DNA of 64,000 nucleotides from Rickettsiales bacterium (GCA_002690875.1 NZGH01000006.1:4257-68256); one strand, 5' to 3'; positions 1-9,543 are shown, counted from the first letter of the stretch. The notes: generated by a model from the letters alone, not told the origin. Translations and numbers: made by a program.

Positions 1-187
1 TTTCATGACTAATAAATTCCATCCTTTCTTTTTCTAAAACTTTAGAAAGAGGTCCTTTTTTATGAAGAAATATTATAGGGTTAAATAATTTTGTGTTTAT
101 TTTTTTTATCATGTTAATTATAGATACATGAGATCCACCAAATGTTTTTCCGTAAAATGGATATAGAACTGTTATTTTTTTTTTCAT
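1..187 (-). CDS. Glycosyltransferase, GT4-like, N-terminal part (cut by window edge)
   Basis: An ATG at 187 opens a frame that runs off the left edge of the window; 62 codons are visible. The start, MKKKITVLYPFYGKTFGG followed by SHVSIINMI, looks like the first beta strand and glycine-rich loop of a GT-B family 4 glycosyltransferase, where a GG(S/T) loop precedes the helix that contacts the acceptor. The gene begins one base after the stop of the upstream methyltransferase, so it belongs to the same minus-strand glycan operon. The catalytic C-terminal domain is outside the window, so the family call rests on the N-terminus only. Confidence 0.55.
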   Translation of the reverse strand, partial: MKKKITVLYPFYGKTFGGSHVSIINMIKKINTKLFNPIIFLHKKGPLSKVLEKERMEFISHE

Positions 188-188
188 A

Positions 189-890
189 TTATTTTTTAGC
201 AAAAAAAAGATTTCTTTTCACATTGCTTAATCCAGTATTAAACTGTCCAATACAAAGTACATCTCTAAAGCCAAATTTTTTGAGTGTATTTATTACCCAA
301 CTTTCTGGATCATTTTTCATAAATTTTAATAATTTTGACCATTCCATATCTACTTCATTGACTTGTCCTGTCTCAAAAAACATATAATCACAATGTTTTA
401 CCAAATAACTTAGCATTCTAAGAGCCTTTTTATCTCCATATCGTTTTACCCAGTGATGAAATACTGACAAATTATTAACAATTTGATATTTAGGCATTTT
501 TTTAATAAAGACCTCGTCAACTGTTTCTAATGAAAAAAAAACATTTTGAACCTGATTTTTTTGTTTAATAGATTCACTTACTAAAACACTAAGTATATCT
601 GATTCAATTCCGTGGGCTAAAAAGTTATTTTCAGCAAATTTAAATGTAAAAAACCCGATGTTGGAACCTATGTCTAAAACAGATTTTTTTTTCAAAGGTA
701 GTTTTTTTTGAATTACTTTCCATCTATCTAAACACGCTCTTGTAACCTTTAAAGACTCTTTTGCATTATAAATAGGTTGGTAACGTTTAACTCCTGGAAA
801 TCTTCTAAAAATTTCTATTATTAAAAAACCTTTAAATTTATTTAAAAAAAAAAAAAGTTTTTTAATTTTTAATTTTAAGAAAAACTTCAT
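189..890 (-). CDS. Class I SAM-dependent methyltransferase
   Basis: A 233-residue protein with a basic, phenylalanine-rich N-terminal 30 residues and a methyltransferase motif I, VLDIGSNIG, at about residues 71-79. The Rossmann-like fold then continues with an acidic E-S-D after the second strand, as expected for SAM ribose binding. NNLSVFHHW around the middle resembles motif IV of small-molecule methyltransferases. It sits two bases after the P-loop gene and one base before a glycosyltransferase, so it probably methylates a sugar or glycan intermediate. The substrate cannot be read from the sequence. Confidence 0.7.
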   Translation of the reverse strand: MKFFLKLKIKKLFFFLNKFKGFLIIEIFRRFPGVKRYQPIYNAKESLKVTRACLDRWKVIQKKLPLKKKSVLDIGSNIGFFTFKFAENNFLAHGIESDILSVLVSESIKQKNQVQNVFFSLETVDEVFIKKMPKYQIVNNLSVFHHWVKRYGDKKALRMLSYLVKHCDYMFFETGQVNEVDMEWSKLLKFMKNDPESWVINTLKKFGFRDVLCIGQFNTGLSNVKRNLFFAKK

Positions 891-892
891 TT

Positions 893-1468
893 TTAATTAT
901 TAACTATAATTGTTTGAAAAGAATTAACCATTGGGAAAATTTTTTTTTTAATTATTTCTAAACCTTTTTTATATCTTTTTGTAAGCTCAGTTTTATTAAA
1001 TTTAAATCTTCTATTTTTTCTTTTTATTTCTCTCTCAACAATTTTGTCAATTTTATCATGAACTAAAATTAAGTTACTTGGTAATGTAAATTTTTCTAGG
1101 AAAATTAATTTTTTTTCTATTTCCTTGAAGTCAGATTCTATAAGATTTTCAAGCAAAACTTGAAAGATCCCGGAATCATAGAATAATTTTTTTCTGTTGT
1201 TAAGAATTGGACGAAATGAAATTCTATAAGAAATTTTTTTTATAAAACTTTTGTCATCAATACTTTTTAAAGACGAATAAAAAGACGAATAAAATACTAT
1301 TAAATATCTGATTTGTTGCAAATAGGTATGCTTATTAGATTTTATTATATCAAATCTTTTATTCAATCTTTCAAGGTTTTTAGTTAAATATTCAGTTTTA
1401 CCAACTCCGGGTAATCCAATTATTTCTGTCCAATTTTTATTTTTTTTATATACCATAAGATTAATCAA
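893..1468 (-). CDS. Small P-loop NTPase of the glycan operon
   Basis: This 191-residue protein has a clear Walker A motif, GLPGVGKT, at residues 18-25, and the rest is lysine-rich helical sequence. It resembles small nucleoside-kinase or AAA-like P-loop proteins, but no lid or LID-type signature lets me name a substrate. The first ATG overlaps the end of the upstream amidotransferase-like gene by 8 bases; a second ATG four codons later would reduce the overlap. As it is embedded between sugar genes, it may phosphorylate a small molecule or act as a sulfotransferase-like P-loop enzyme. Both roles are speculation. Confidence 0.6.
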   Translation of the reverse strand: MINLMVYKKNKNWTEIIGLPGVGKTEYLTKNLERLNKRFDIIKSNKHTYLQQIRYLIVFYSSFYSSLKSIDDKSFIKKISYRISFRPILNNRKKLFYDSGIFQVLLENLIESDFKEIEKKLIFLEKFTLPSNLILVHDKIDKIVEREIKRKNRRFKFNKTELTKRYKKGLEIIKKKIFPMVNSFQTIIVNN

Positions 1469-3002
1469 GTCGTCTTTCTTTCCAAGTATTTAAAAATAAA
1501 GATAGAGGATTTTTAACTGTTTCATATTTTTTAATAAATTCAATTAGTGAATAAACTTTATATTGATGATTATATTGACCAAAATATTGAGCTATTTTGT
1601 AAAAATTTTCTTTTTTATTTTTGTCTGAAAAAAAATGTATAAGATTTCCAAGTAAAATTATCCATTTAAACTGAATTGGAAATTGACTTTGTCGTCTCTT
1701 ATAGTTTGTGAATAAATTTTTATAGTCATAATAATTTAAATAATCTATATAAAGTGTTTGTTGATTTTTTTGATAAAGTGGAACTTTTTTCCAAAAATCC
1801 ATTAACTCAAAATCCCACAATGGCATAAGCCATTTGTAACCATAAAATTCATAAGCCCTTACACCTTGTGTTACATACTTAGTTTGTCTTTCAATCCATT
1901 CCCAGAATTCGTAAAATCTTATAAAATCATCTTCAGTATTTTGCAATTTTAGTTTCTTTATCCAGCTTTTTATATCTTGAAGAATTATTTTTTTAACTTT
2001 AACACTTAACTTTTGTTTATTCAGTGTGAAGTGTTTTTTTAAAATAATTTTACAAAGATTGTTTATATTGAGACCTTTAGATTTTTTACTAACTGTCTGA
2101 GTATGTCCTCCAGTCAAAAAGTCACCTGATTGTCCATTTATTATTATTGAATTATTTGGAATTATTTGTTTTTCTTTTATTTCGTGTAAAACAAAGAATT
2201 CTCTTAAAGAAAGAAAAGATGAAAAATTATCTCCAAATTCCCAGTATTTTTTAACAAGATTGGAATTAAATATTGCTCTGCTTTTTTTTGTGGATATATT
2301 TACATGCCTCCAGTCTACTCCAAGAGTTTTTGAGACTTTTTTTGCCTCAATACTTTCAAAATTATTAGCTACACCATAACTTATAAAAGTAAGGTTTTTT
2401 TTCCCCATCTCATGCAGTTTACAGGCTAGTAATCTACTATCTAATCCAGCGCTTAAAAATAAACACACAGGGTTATTTTTAATTTGATTATTGAGTCTCT
2501 CAAAAACTTTGTCAAAAATTTTTTTTGTTTCTTCTAGAGACTTTGCTCTAGCTTTGTAGTTTGGTAAGTATGAATAATAAAATTCTTTTTTAACTTTTTT
2601 AGTCTTTTTAATAAAAAAGATATATTGTCCAGATTGAAGTTTTTTAATATTTTTAAATATTGTTCTATCACTACAATTATATCCAGCACATAAAAACTCG
2701 TCTATGCAATCTCTGTTCTGTTTATTATCCTTCTCCATACAATCTTTAGTAAAAAAGCTAACTTTATTTTTACTCAGGTTATAAAAAATAGGAAAAGAAT
2801 TAACTCTATCTGTTGCCGCAAAAAAAAAAAAATCAGTTTGAATTATTAACCCAAAATTATATAAGTTTTTTTTTAAAATAGTTGAAATTTTTCTAAAGTT
2901 TCTATTTTTCTTTTTTAATTCTTTATTTAATTCATCAAAATAAATAAACGTACCTTTGAAAGAAACTTTATGATTTACAATTAATTTTTTTTTTTCAGTC
3001 AT
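1461..3002 (-). CDS. Asparagine-synthase-like amidotransferase lacking the N-terminal cysteine
   Basis: A 513-residue protein with an AsnB-type synthetase half. The pyrophosphate loop reads SAGLDSR (residues 184-190; canonical SGGxDS), and a second nucleotide-site segment reads NGQSGDFLTGGH. The N-terminal 150 residues resemble a degenerate class II glutaminase fold, but the protein starts MTEKK instead of MC, so it cannot use the usual N-terminal cysteine to hydrolyse glutamine. Relatives in O-antigen clusters (WbpG type) amidate sugars with ammonia from elsewhere, which fits this location. A T13 run on the coding strand (2820-2832) encodes consecutive phenylalanines and keeps frame. Confidence 0.7.
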   Translation of the reverse strand: MTEKKKLIVNHKVSFKGTFIYFDELNKELKKKNRNFRKISTILKKNLYNFGLIIQTDFFFFAATDRVNSFPIFYNLSKNKVSFFTKDCMEKDNKQNRDCIDEFLCAGYNCSDRTIFKNIKKLQSGQYIFFIKKTKKVKKEFYYSYLPNYKARAKSLEETKKIFDKVFERLNNQIKNNPVCLFLSAGLDSRLLACKLHEMGKKNLTFISYGVANNFESIEAKKVSKTLGVDWRHVNISTKKSRAIFNSNLVKKYWEFGDNFSSFLSLREFFVLHEIKEKQIIPNNSIIINGQSGDFLTGGHTQTVSKKSKGLNINNLCKIILKKHFTLNKQKLSVKVKKIILQDIKSWIKKLKLQNTEDDFIRFYEFWEWIERQTKYVTQGVRAYEFYGYKWLMPLWDFELMDFWKKVPLYQKNQQTLYIDYLNYYDYKNLFTNYKRRQSQFPIQFKWIILLGNLIHFFSDKNKKENFYKIAQYFGQYNHQYKVYSLIEFIKKYETVKNPLSLFLNTWKERRLD

Positions 3003-3010
3003 TTCAATAT

Positions 3011-3205
3011 TTAACTTTTATGAAGAATAATTTTTGATTGAAGATAAAATGACTCTTTAAAATTGTTAGAATTAAGCTTAAATGTTATAAAACCCTCTGA
3101 AAATGACAAAAACTCCTTTCCATGCTTTTTATCAAGTTCTAAATTGTAACATTTTCTTTTTAGAATTTTCTCTAACCATGGGTCGCTAATAAGCTTAAAT
3201 TTCAT
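3011..3205 (-). CDS. 64-residue protein, possible remnant of a GNAT acetyltransferase
   Basis: A short gene that starts inside the stop of the upstream epimerase (ATGA overlap at 3202-3205) and stops 8 bases before the next start, so its position in the operon argues that it is translated. The segment DPWLEKILKRKCYNLEL followed by FITFKLN and LQSKI faintly recalls the N-terminal strand and helix of WecD-like sugar GNAT acetyltransferases, which are three to four times longer. There is no room downstream for an acetyl-CoA-binding half in any frame. It may be an eroded acetyltransferase or an unrelated small protein. Confidence 0.45.
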   Translation of the reverse strand: MKFKLISDPWLEKILKRKCYNLELDKKHGKEFLSFSEGFITFKLNSNNFKESFYLQSKIILHKS

Positions 3206-4200
3206 TTTAAATAATGTTTATACCAATCAATATATTTATCAATTCCTTTATAAATATTAAATATTGGGGAATAATTTATAAGTTTTTTTGCTTTTGAAAT
3301 ATCTAAAGTTCCTCTCTTAGGCATTAATTTGTCTCTTTTTTTGAAATTAATTTTGACATTAAATTTATTTGCAATATATTTTGCTAAATTAATAATCTTT
3401 TCTGATTTTCCAAAAGTAATATTAAAAGTTTGACCTAAAGAACTTTTGTTTTTAATAACTAATTCAACACCGTTTATTAAATCGTCAATATAAGTAAAAT
3501 CAAGTGAGTCTTGACCGTCACCATTAATCTCCAAATTTTTAGAATTGATTGCATTTTCAATAAAAACTTGGCTAACTCTTCTGCTTACACATCTTTCACC
3601 ATAAAGTGCTGAGGGTCTTATTATTGAATATTTTAATCCAAAGACTTGATTATAAGCAATAAGAAGCTTTTCACCGGAATATTTTAAAGCTCCATATATG
3701 CCGATTGGGTTACATACTGTGAGTTCGCTAACTTTCCTTTCCTCAAACTCTCCATAAACCATTGATGAAGAGAAATAAATTAAATGTGCATTGGTATCCC
3801 TAATTGTATCAAGAGTATTTTCAAGAGTTCGTAGACTATGATCAAAAGTGTTATATGGATCTTTATTTGCTTTGTTTGCATGCGCAACTGCTGCTAAAAA
3901 AACTACAATGTCTGGTTTGAAGTCACTTAATTTATTACTCAGAAGGTGATAGTCTCTTGCATCAACAATATCTAATGGAATTTTATTTTTTTGCAGTAGT
4001 GAGACTCTTTCATTTAAAAAATCAATATATATTGGATTTTCTTTACCTATTCTGGAATTAGAGTGTTCCCCGAGATTATTTACTTGTAGGCTGTCTAAAA
4101 CTTTTACATCAGCTCCTTTCATTCGGAGTGAAATTGCTAGATTATGTCCAATAAAACCAGCTCCACCGACTAAAATAATTTTTTTTTTTTTAAATTGCAT
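3202..4200 (-). CDS. NAD-dependent sugar epimerase/dehydratase (extended SDR)
   Basis: A 332-residue extended short-chain dehydrogenase. The NAD(P)-binding motif GGAGFIG is at residues 12-18, the catalytic serine lies in SSS (144-146) before MVYG, and the YGALK motif (Y169, K173) gives the tyrosine-lysine pair. Length and motifs fit UDP- or CDP-sugar 4-epimerases and 4,6-dehydratases. An A13 run codes KKKK immediately after the start (4179-4191). The gene abuts the aminotransferase stop without a spacer and overlaps the next small gene by four bases. It probably acts on the same nucleotide sugar as the aminotransferase and Gfo/Idh enzyme upstream. Confidence 0.85.
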   Translation of the reverse strand: MQFKKKKIILVGGAGFIGHNLAISLRMKGADVKVLDSLQVNNLGEHSNSRIGKENPIYIDFLNERVSLLQKNKIPLDIVDARDYHLLSNKLSDFKPDIVVFLAAVAHANKANKDPYNTFDHSLRTLENTLDTIRDTNAHLIYFSSSMVYGEFEERKVSELTVCNPIGIYGALKYSGEKLLIAYNQVFGLKYSIIRPSALYGERCVSRRVSQVFIENAINSKNLEINGDGQDSLDFTYIDDLINGVELVIKNKSSLGQTFNITFGKSEKIINLAKYIANKFNVKINFKKRDKLMPKRGTLDISKAKKLINYSPIFNIYKGIDKYIDWYKHYLK

Positions 4201-5343
4201 TTATGACAACTCTTCTACGATATTCTGAAGTTGTTGGCAAATGAAATTAATTTCTGATTTTTTGACATGAGGACCAAGAGGTAATGAAATGGATGAATTG
4301 CTAAAAAGAGATGCATTTTTAAATTCACTAACTTTTGTTTTATATTTTTTTTTATAAAATTTATAATTTGGAATAGGTCCTGGATAATATATGCTACAAC
4401 CAATTCCTTTGTTTACTAATATTTTTAAAATTTGGTTTCTTTTTTTTTTTAAAGAATTTTCTAACATAATTACAGCACAGTAATAAGAATTTAAAGCTTC
4501 ATTAAGATCGTTATCTATTAATCGTATGTTATTAATGTTTTTAATTTGTGATTTGTAAATACTCATGTTGGTTATTCTTTTTCTTATAAAACTTGGTAAT
4601 TGTTTTAGTTGTTCTAATCCTATAGCTGCCTCTATTTCATTCATTCTAAAATTATAACCTAAGAGATTGACATCATACATTCCAGGGATAATTCTTTGGT
4701 TGAGAGGTCGGTCATAACCAAATGCTTTAAATTTTTTTACTTTATCTATTATTTTCTTATTTTTAGATATGACCATTCCACCTTCAGCAGTAGTTATATG
4801 TTTAACAGGGTAAAATGAAAATGCTCCTATTTCTCCAAATAAACCGACATGTTTTTTCTTAAACCTTGAACCTAATGCCAAAGCGCAGTCTTCTATGAGA
4901 AAGATTTTATTTTTTTTACAAAATTTTGTGACTTTATCCATGTTTAAGGGAAGTCCTAAATAATGAACTATAATTAGTGCTTTTGTCTTTGAGGTTACTT
5001 TAGGTTGCAACAAGTCCAAGTCAATATTTCCTGTTTTAACATCAGCATCAATAAATATTGGCTTTGCACCAACATATTCTACAGCATGAACTGTTGCCAC
5101 GTGTGAAAGTGAGGGAACTAAAACCTCATCATTAGATCCAATACCCAATATTATATTCGCCAAGTGTAAACCTGAAGTGCATGAAGAAAGTGAAGTTGCA
5201 AAACCACCACCTACAAAATTTGAAAATGATTTTTCAAATTCTTCCGTTTTACTTCCATGGACAAGACGCGATGAATTTAAAACTTTTTTTATAGAGTTAA
5301 ATTCTGCTTTTCCAATAATTGGTTTACCAAAGGGTATTTTCAT
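4201..5343 (-). CDS. DegT/DnrJ/EryC1-type PLP aminotransferase for an amino sugar
   Basis: A 380-residue sugar aminotransferase. The PLP-binding lysine is K181 in SFYPVKHITTAEGG, the aspartate pairing with the pyridine nitrogen lies in EDCA (151-154), and the S/T-rich SLSSCTSGLH (51-60) forms the phosphate pocket. Family members transaminate 3- or 4-keto nucleotide sugars, usually using glutamate. It lies four bases after the Gfo/Idh oxidoreductase and directly before an epimerase, a typical trio for making a 4-amino-4,6-dideoxy or 3-amino sugar. The exact position aminated is not readable from the sequence. Confidence 0.88.
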   Translation of the reverse strand: MKIPFGKPIIGKAEFNSIKKVLNSSRLVHGSKTEEFEKSFSNFVGGGFATSLSSCTSGLHLANIILGIGSNDEVLVPSLSHVATVHAVEYVGAKPIFIDADVKTGNIDLDLLQPKVTSKTKALIIVHYLGLPLNMDKVTKFCKKNKIFLIEDCALALGSRFKKKHVGLFGEIGAFSFYPVKHITTAEGGMVISKNKKIIDKVKKFKAFGYDRPLNQRIIPGMYDVNLLGYNFRMNEIEAAIGLEQLKQLPSFIRKRITNMSIYKSQIKNINNIRLIDNDLNEALNSYYCAVIMLENSLKKKRNQILKILVNKGIGCSIYYPGPIPNYKFYKKKYKTKVSEFKNASLFSNSSISLPLGPHVKKSEINFICQQLQNIVEELS

Positions 5344-5347
5344 TTTA

Positions 5348-6340
5348 TTATTCTTTATTTGTTAGTTTGAGAGATTTATTTATTTCCAAGCATAATTGCA
5401 TTACACTTAACATCTGTTTTTGACTAATAATAAGTTTTTTATTAGTTAATATCGATGATATGAAATTGTCAATAAGGTCATATTTATAAATTCCTGGGTA
5501 TTTCTCTTTTGCAGTTTCTTTTAAAATATTATTATCACTATTTAATGATAAATACGTATTTGTTCTAAATGATTGTTCAAAAGTTTTCTTTTTACCATAA
5601 ATCATTACTCTATGGAAGTGTGGATAAATACATCCAAAGTTTGATGAAACTTTAGCTACTGAACCATCGTTAAACTGAAGTAAAGAAATCACAAAGTCTT
5701 GAATTAAGTTATCAGAACCTTTAGTACAGATGTTGTTTTGAAAAGAGCTAATTTTTTTAGGATATGAATTTTTTAACCAAAGTAATAAATCCAACATATG
5801 GATTCCCCCCCCAAGTACAACTGAATAATTTTTTATTTTACCTCTCCAACCATTAGTAATTTTGTTGAGTCTTCCGTAATTGTAGTCTAATTCCATAAAG
5901 TAAACTTTTCCAAAAAAATTATTTTCAAATTCTTTCTTTATTTTTTTAAATCTTGGTGAGCATCTAAGAACTGTATTGGTAGTCATTACTAAATTTTTAT
6001 TTTTTTTAAGAAGGTTTGAGATTTTTTTAAGCTCATTAAAATTTTGACAAATAGGCTTTTCGCAAAAAACGTGCTTGTTGTTATTAAGCGACATTACAAC
6101 TTGTTTAAAGTGACAGTCATCGTAAGAAGCAATAGAAATAATATCAATTTCTTGATCACAAATCATTTCTAAATCACTCTGATACACTTTTTTAATTGGG
6201 TATTTTTTTTGTATTTCAATTACTTTTTGCTTATCTTTATCAAAAATACAGACGGATTTAATATATTTTGATTTAAGGTAACCAATAATGTGTTGCTCAC
6301 CAATTCCAAGACCAATTACACCAACATTTAAATTTTTCAT
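5348..6340 (-). CDS. Gfo/Idh/MocA family oxidoreductase
   Basis: A 330-residue NAD(P)-dependent dehydrogenase with an N-terminal Rossmann motif GLGIG (residues 10-14) and the family hallmark EKP (94-96) in HVFCEKPICQN. The C-terminal half carries GGGIHMLDLL, matching the GGG..HD/HxxD catalytic region of this family. Relatives in glycan clusters oxidise nucleotide sugars at C3 before transamination. It shares an ATGA overlap with the upstream cytidylyltransferase and sits four bases before the DegT aminotransferase, suggesting coupled synthesis and consecutive steps. Confidence 0.82.
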   Translation of the reverse strand: MKNLNVGVIGLGIGEQHIIGYLKSKYIKSVCIFDKDKQKVIEIQKKYPIKKVYQSDLEMICDQEIDIISIASYDDCHFKQVVMSLNNNKHVFCEKPICQNFNELKKISNLLKKNKNLVMTTNTVLRCSPRFKKIKKEFENNFFGKVYFMELDYNYGRLNKITNGWRGKIKNYSVVLGGGIHMLDLLLWLKNSYPKKISSFQNNICTKGSDNLIQDFVISLLQFNDGSVAKVSSNFGCIYPHFHRVMIYGKKKTFEQSFRTNTYLSLNSDNNILKETAKEKYPGIYKYDLIDNFISSILTNKKLIISQKQMLSVMQLCLEINKSLKLTNKE

Positions 6341-7023
6341 TTTACATTATTCCAATTTTTTAAAATCTCATTTATTGGTGAATCAGCATCAATCTTGTTA
6401 TGTAAAAAATTTTTTTTCAATTTATCAAAGTCATCAGGACTATCAATTGACAGTTTAATATTAAAATGATCGTAATCACAAGTTACATTGTATATTTTGT
6501 ATAGTTTATCATTCTCATAAAAATATTTTGTTACATGTTCCTTTTGAGTCGTGTTTAGCTTACTTGATGGTAAGTTAATAAAGCATTCCCTATCAATGAT
6601 TTCAATTGATTGTCCACTAGGAAAAGTTTTAGGAAACACATTAGTAACAATATCAAAATCATTTTTTAAAAATAAGTTTGTCATATTTGCTAAAATTTTG
6701 TGATCTAACAAAGGACTATCGGCTGAAATTCGAACTATAGCCTGATAGTTATGAAGTTTCAAAAAATCTCTAAATCTTTTGTAGACGTTGTGGAGTTCCC
6801 CTCTAAAAAATTTTAAACCTTTTTTTTCACAAAATTTTACTAATTTATTATCTGAGCTGTGATTAGAGGTTAATATATAAATTTGGCTTGAATTCGATGC
6901 TTTTTGTAATCTTTTTGTAAGTAATTCTAATAAGCTAAGTTCATTAACTTTTTTTAGAACTTTTTCTGGTAATCTTTTTGAAGACAACCTAGCTTGAACG
7001 CATATACAGATTTTTCTAGACAT
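6337..7023 (-). CDS. SpsF-like cytidylyltransferase
   Basis: A 228-residue nucleotidyltransferase with the start ICVQARLSSKRLPEKVL, the CTP-binding signature of the SpsF/NeuA/KdsB superfamily. ISADSPLLD around the middle matches the conserved (R)xTxDxP(L) metal/nucleotide segment. SpsF-like members activate a sugar as its CMP derivative or, in some clusters, act beside NeuB-like synthases. It is the first gene of the minus-strand operon running to the left edge; the 231-bp gap upstream probably holds the operon promoter. The sugar it activates is unknown. Confidence 0.75.
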   Translation of the reverse strand: MSRKICICVQARLSSKRLPEKVLKKVNELSLLELLTKRLQKASNSSQIYILTSNHSSDNKLVKFCEKKGLKFFRGELHNVYKRFRDFLKLHNYQAIVRISADSPLLDHKILANMTNLFLKNDFDIVTNVFPKTFPSGQSIEIIDRECFINLPSSKLNTTQKEHVTKYFYENDKLYKIYNVTCDYDHFNIKLSIDSPDDFDKLKKNFLHNKIDADSPINEILKNWNNVK

Positions 7024-7254
7024 AATAAATAAGCGCTATAATTTTAACATTACATTAAGATTTTTCAGAAACTTTTCAAAATTTTATATCTTTATTTAAC
7101 AAAAATAAAATCAAACTTTATTTTAATAACATAATGATTTAATAAATGATTTTGTCAGGCTAACAAGAATGAGATAAACAAAAATTATGGATATTTTGGA
7201 TGTTTTACTGTTTTTTTCCAATTAAATTAAATTTCTTACCAAGAAAATTAATCA
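7024..7254. other. Intergenic region, no gene seen
   Basis: This 231-bp AT-rich gap lies upstream of the SpsF-led operon and downstream of the FkbM-like gene, both on the minus strand. I see no open frame with coding character, no hairpin followed by a T run, and no convincing -35/-10 pair. It presumably carries the promoter of the left operon. Confidence 0.5.
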
Positions 7255-8205
7255 CTATTTTTTAATATTAATTATAAAGTGTTTTCTATACAACTTTTTC
7301 AATATATCAATCAATAATTTTGGGACCCATTTTTCGATTTTTAAAAATATATAAGTTTTTATAACAATTTTGTTTATTATCAGTTTTAAATCACCAAGAA
7401 AACCATTCGTTGTAAGGTACTCTTTACAAATATTAAAAGCTTCTTTTTTACTCTTTATAATATCTCCATTTGTGTTAATATATGTTTCATAATTGATAAA
7501 AATATTTAATCTACTCTCATCTTTTATTGGTCTATGACAAGGATATCCTGTTGCTTGTTTCCATTTTTTAAAGGGAAAACATATCTGTTTTGTTCCGTCA
7601 TCTATTAAATCACTTCTTATAAAAAATGCATCTAGAAAAGGAACCACCCAAAGCAATGAATATCCGTATTTCATAGCAACCATGTTGAGTGCTCTCAGAG
7701 ATGCTCCATAACCTCTGTCACCTTGCCAGTATTCGTTTGGATTATTTGGAAAAGTTATTGCAGCCTCAAGTGGATAATTTGCATTATACTCAACAGAAAA
7801 AAGCATTGCTCTGTAATCTTTAACTACAGATTCAAATAACCATAAATCAGTTGAATCAACATCTATAGAGACGTATTCAGGTTCTTTTGGCACATTATAT
7901 TGACGAAACAAACTAGATATATTTTGTGATGTTAAAAAATGTTTATGAAGATTAATTCTTGAGTTTTCATATTCTCCATCTAAAAGTAAACTATTCCATT
8001 TTTTTTTAATAATTAAATATGAGACATTAGCACCAGAGCCAGATAAGAGATCTTTAGAATTAAAACCAAACTCAACACAGTATGGTTTGTTATTTTTAGG
8101 TTTTATATTTGAAAAAATGATTTCTAAAAGCTCATCTTGATAAGATTGAGAAAATTTACCTGATCCAAATGATTTTTTTTCAAGGTTTTTAATCCAATCT
8201 TTCAT
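7255..8205 (-). CDS. FkbM-like methyltransferase-fold protein
   Basis: A 316-residue protein. SQSYQDELLEIIF near residue 20 and YCVEFGFNS (about 43-51) resemble the start of FkbM-type methyltransferases, where a VDIGA/VEFG strand begins the SAM fold. Later SLLLDGEYEN and VSIDVDSTDLW follow the same pattern. Motif I lacks the usual G-x-G repeat, so SAM binding is uncertain. The C-terminal 100 residues are basic and hydrophobic. It follows the LhgO-like gene by 31 bases, and its job in the glycan region is unknown. Confidence 0.55.
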   Translation of the reverse strand: MKDWIKNLEKKSFGSGKFSQSYQDELLEIIFSNIKPKNNKPYCVEFGFNSKDLLSGSGANVSYLIIKKKWNSLLLDGEYENSRINLHKHFLTSQNISSLFRQYNVPKEPEYVSIDVDSTDLWLFESVVKDYRAMLFSVEYNANYPLEAAITFPNNPNEYWQGDRGYGASLRALNMVAMKYGYSLLWVVPFLDAFFIRSDLIDDGTKQICFPFKKWKQATGYPCHRPIKDESRLNIFINYETYINTNGDIIKSKKEAFNICKEYLTTNGFLGDLKLIINKIVIKTYIFLKIEKWVPKLLIDILKKLYRKHFIINIKK

Positions 8206-8236
8206 TTACTAGTAACTCATTTTAGATTTATTAAGT

Positions 8237-9329
8237 TTAGTTATTAAAATAGATTAATTTTTTAACATACTTGCCAATTTCAATACAAGATGTTAACCCT
8301 GGCGATTCTATTCCAAATAAATTTAGTATAAATAACTTCTGATTAATTTTTTTGTACATAAACATAAAATCATTGGTTTCTAATTTTGGTCTAATTCCAC
8401 AATAATCAAAACTTAATTTTCTATCCACAACATCAGGCCAATACTTTGAAATTGATTTTTTAAATTTTTTCTCTATGCCTTCTGTTACTTTGAAGTCTAT
8501 GTCATTTACATTTACTGTGTCAGGACCAAAAATGGTTTTTCCTTGAAGGTTAATTGTTGAATGAATTCCTAGTCCATCCCTTTGAGGTGTCGGATACACT
8601 AATTTAGTGAATGGTGAAATTCCTGTGAGACTCATATAATTTCCTTTTACGAATTTAATTTTTGGAATCATTCTTTTTTCCATTCCATCTATTTTTTTTG
8701 CTAAAATTTGGCTGTTTAAACCAGCACAATTTATTAGTATTCTTGTTTTAATTTTAAAAGAGTAATCGTCATTAACATAAAACGAAATATAATTTTTATT
8801 ATTCTTACTGAACGAAAACTTTGAATTATAGTTTATAACCCCTCCAGCGTTCTCAATATCAGTTATAAAATTAGTCATTAATCCGTCAACATCAATTATT
8901 CCTGAATTTTCAGAAAGCAAAGCATCTTCAACATTTAATTTTGGTTCTAATTCTTCTATTTTTTTTTTTGGATAGTAAATTCACTTTAATATTATTTCTT
9001 TCAGCATTTTCTTTAATTTTAATTAATTGATTTTTTTCACGTGAATTACAAGCAACAATTAGTTTACCACATCTTATAAAATTTATTTCTCTTTCTTTAG
9101 CATAAGAATAGAGACTAGTATTTCCTTTGGCACACAATTTATCTTTTAGTGTATCCTCATTGTAGTAAATACCTGCATGAATAACTCCGCTATTTCTAGA
9201 GCTATTTTCTTCGCCAAATGATTTATTCTTATCAATCACTAATACTTTTTTTCCACCTTTAGATAATTCTCTTGCTATAGACAGACCAACGACTCCAGCC
9301 CCTATTATAGCAGCCTCAAAATCTACCAT
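8237..9329 (-). pseudogene. LhgO-like FAD-dependent oxidase, split by a frameshift
   Basis: Two consecutive frames together encode one FAD-dependent oxidoreductase of about 363 residues that resembles L-2-hydroxyglutarate oxidase. The N-terminal part (9329-8928) has the FAD motif IIGAGVVGLSIARELSKGG and SSRNSGVIHAGIYY. The C-terminal part (8920-8237) has the family ending LLNLFGIESPGLTSCIEIGKYV in near-canonical form. The break is at an A11 tract on the coding strand (8959-8969): with ten A the protein would read KKKIEELEPKLNVEDALLSE without interruption, while eleven A give KKKNRRIRTKIKC and a stop. This may be a true pseudogene, a sequencing error, or a frame rescued by slippage. Confidence 0.8.
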
Positions 9330-9543
9330 TTAATTGCTTTTTTATTTATTGAAATTCTAATTTTTTTAACCAAGTAAAGCTTCATTAAATCTATTATTTT
9401 GAGAAAAAGTTCAATATTTTCAAAAGTTTTTTCTCTTTTTCAAAAAGTAATTTACTTAGAAATGAAAATTTATTCATGATTTGTTATTATATTGTATTTC
9501 AAACTTAATAAAAAATATATTCAAAATTTTTTATAAAAATTTC
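9330..9543. other. Intergenic region, no gene seen
   Basis: A 214-bp very AT-rich gap between two minus-strand genes. I see no coding frame and no hairpin with a T tract. It may contain the promoter for the LhgO-like gene and its FkbM-like neighbour. Confidence 0.4.
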
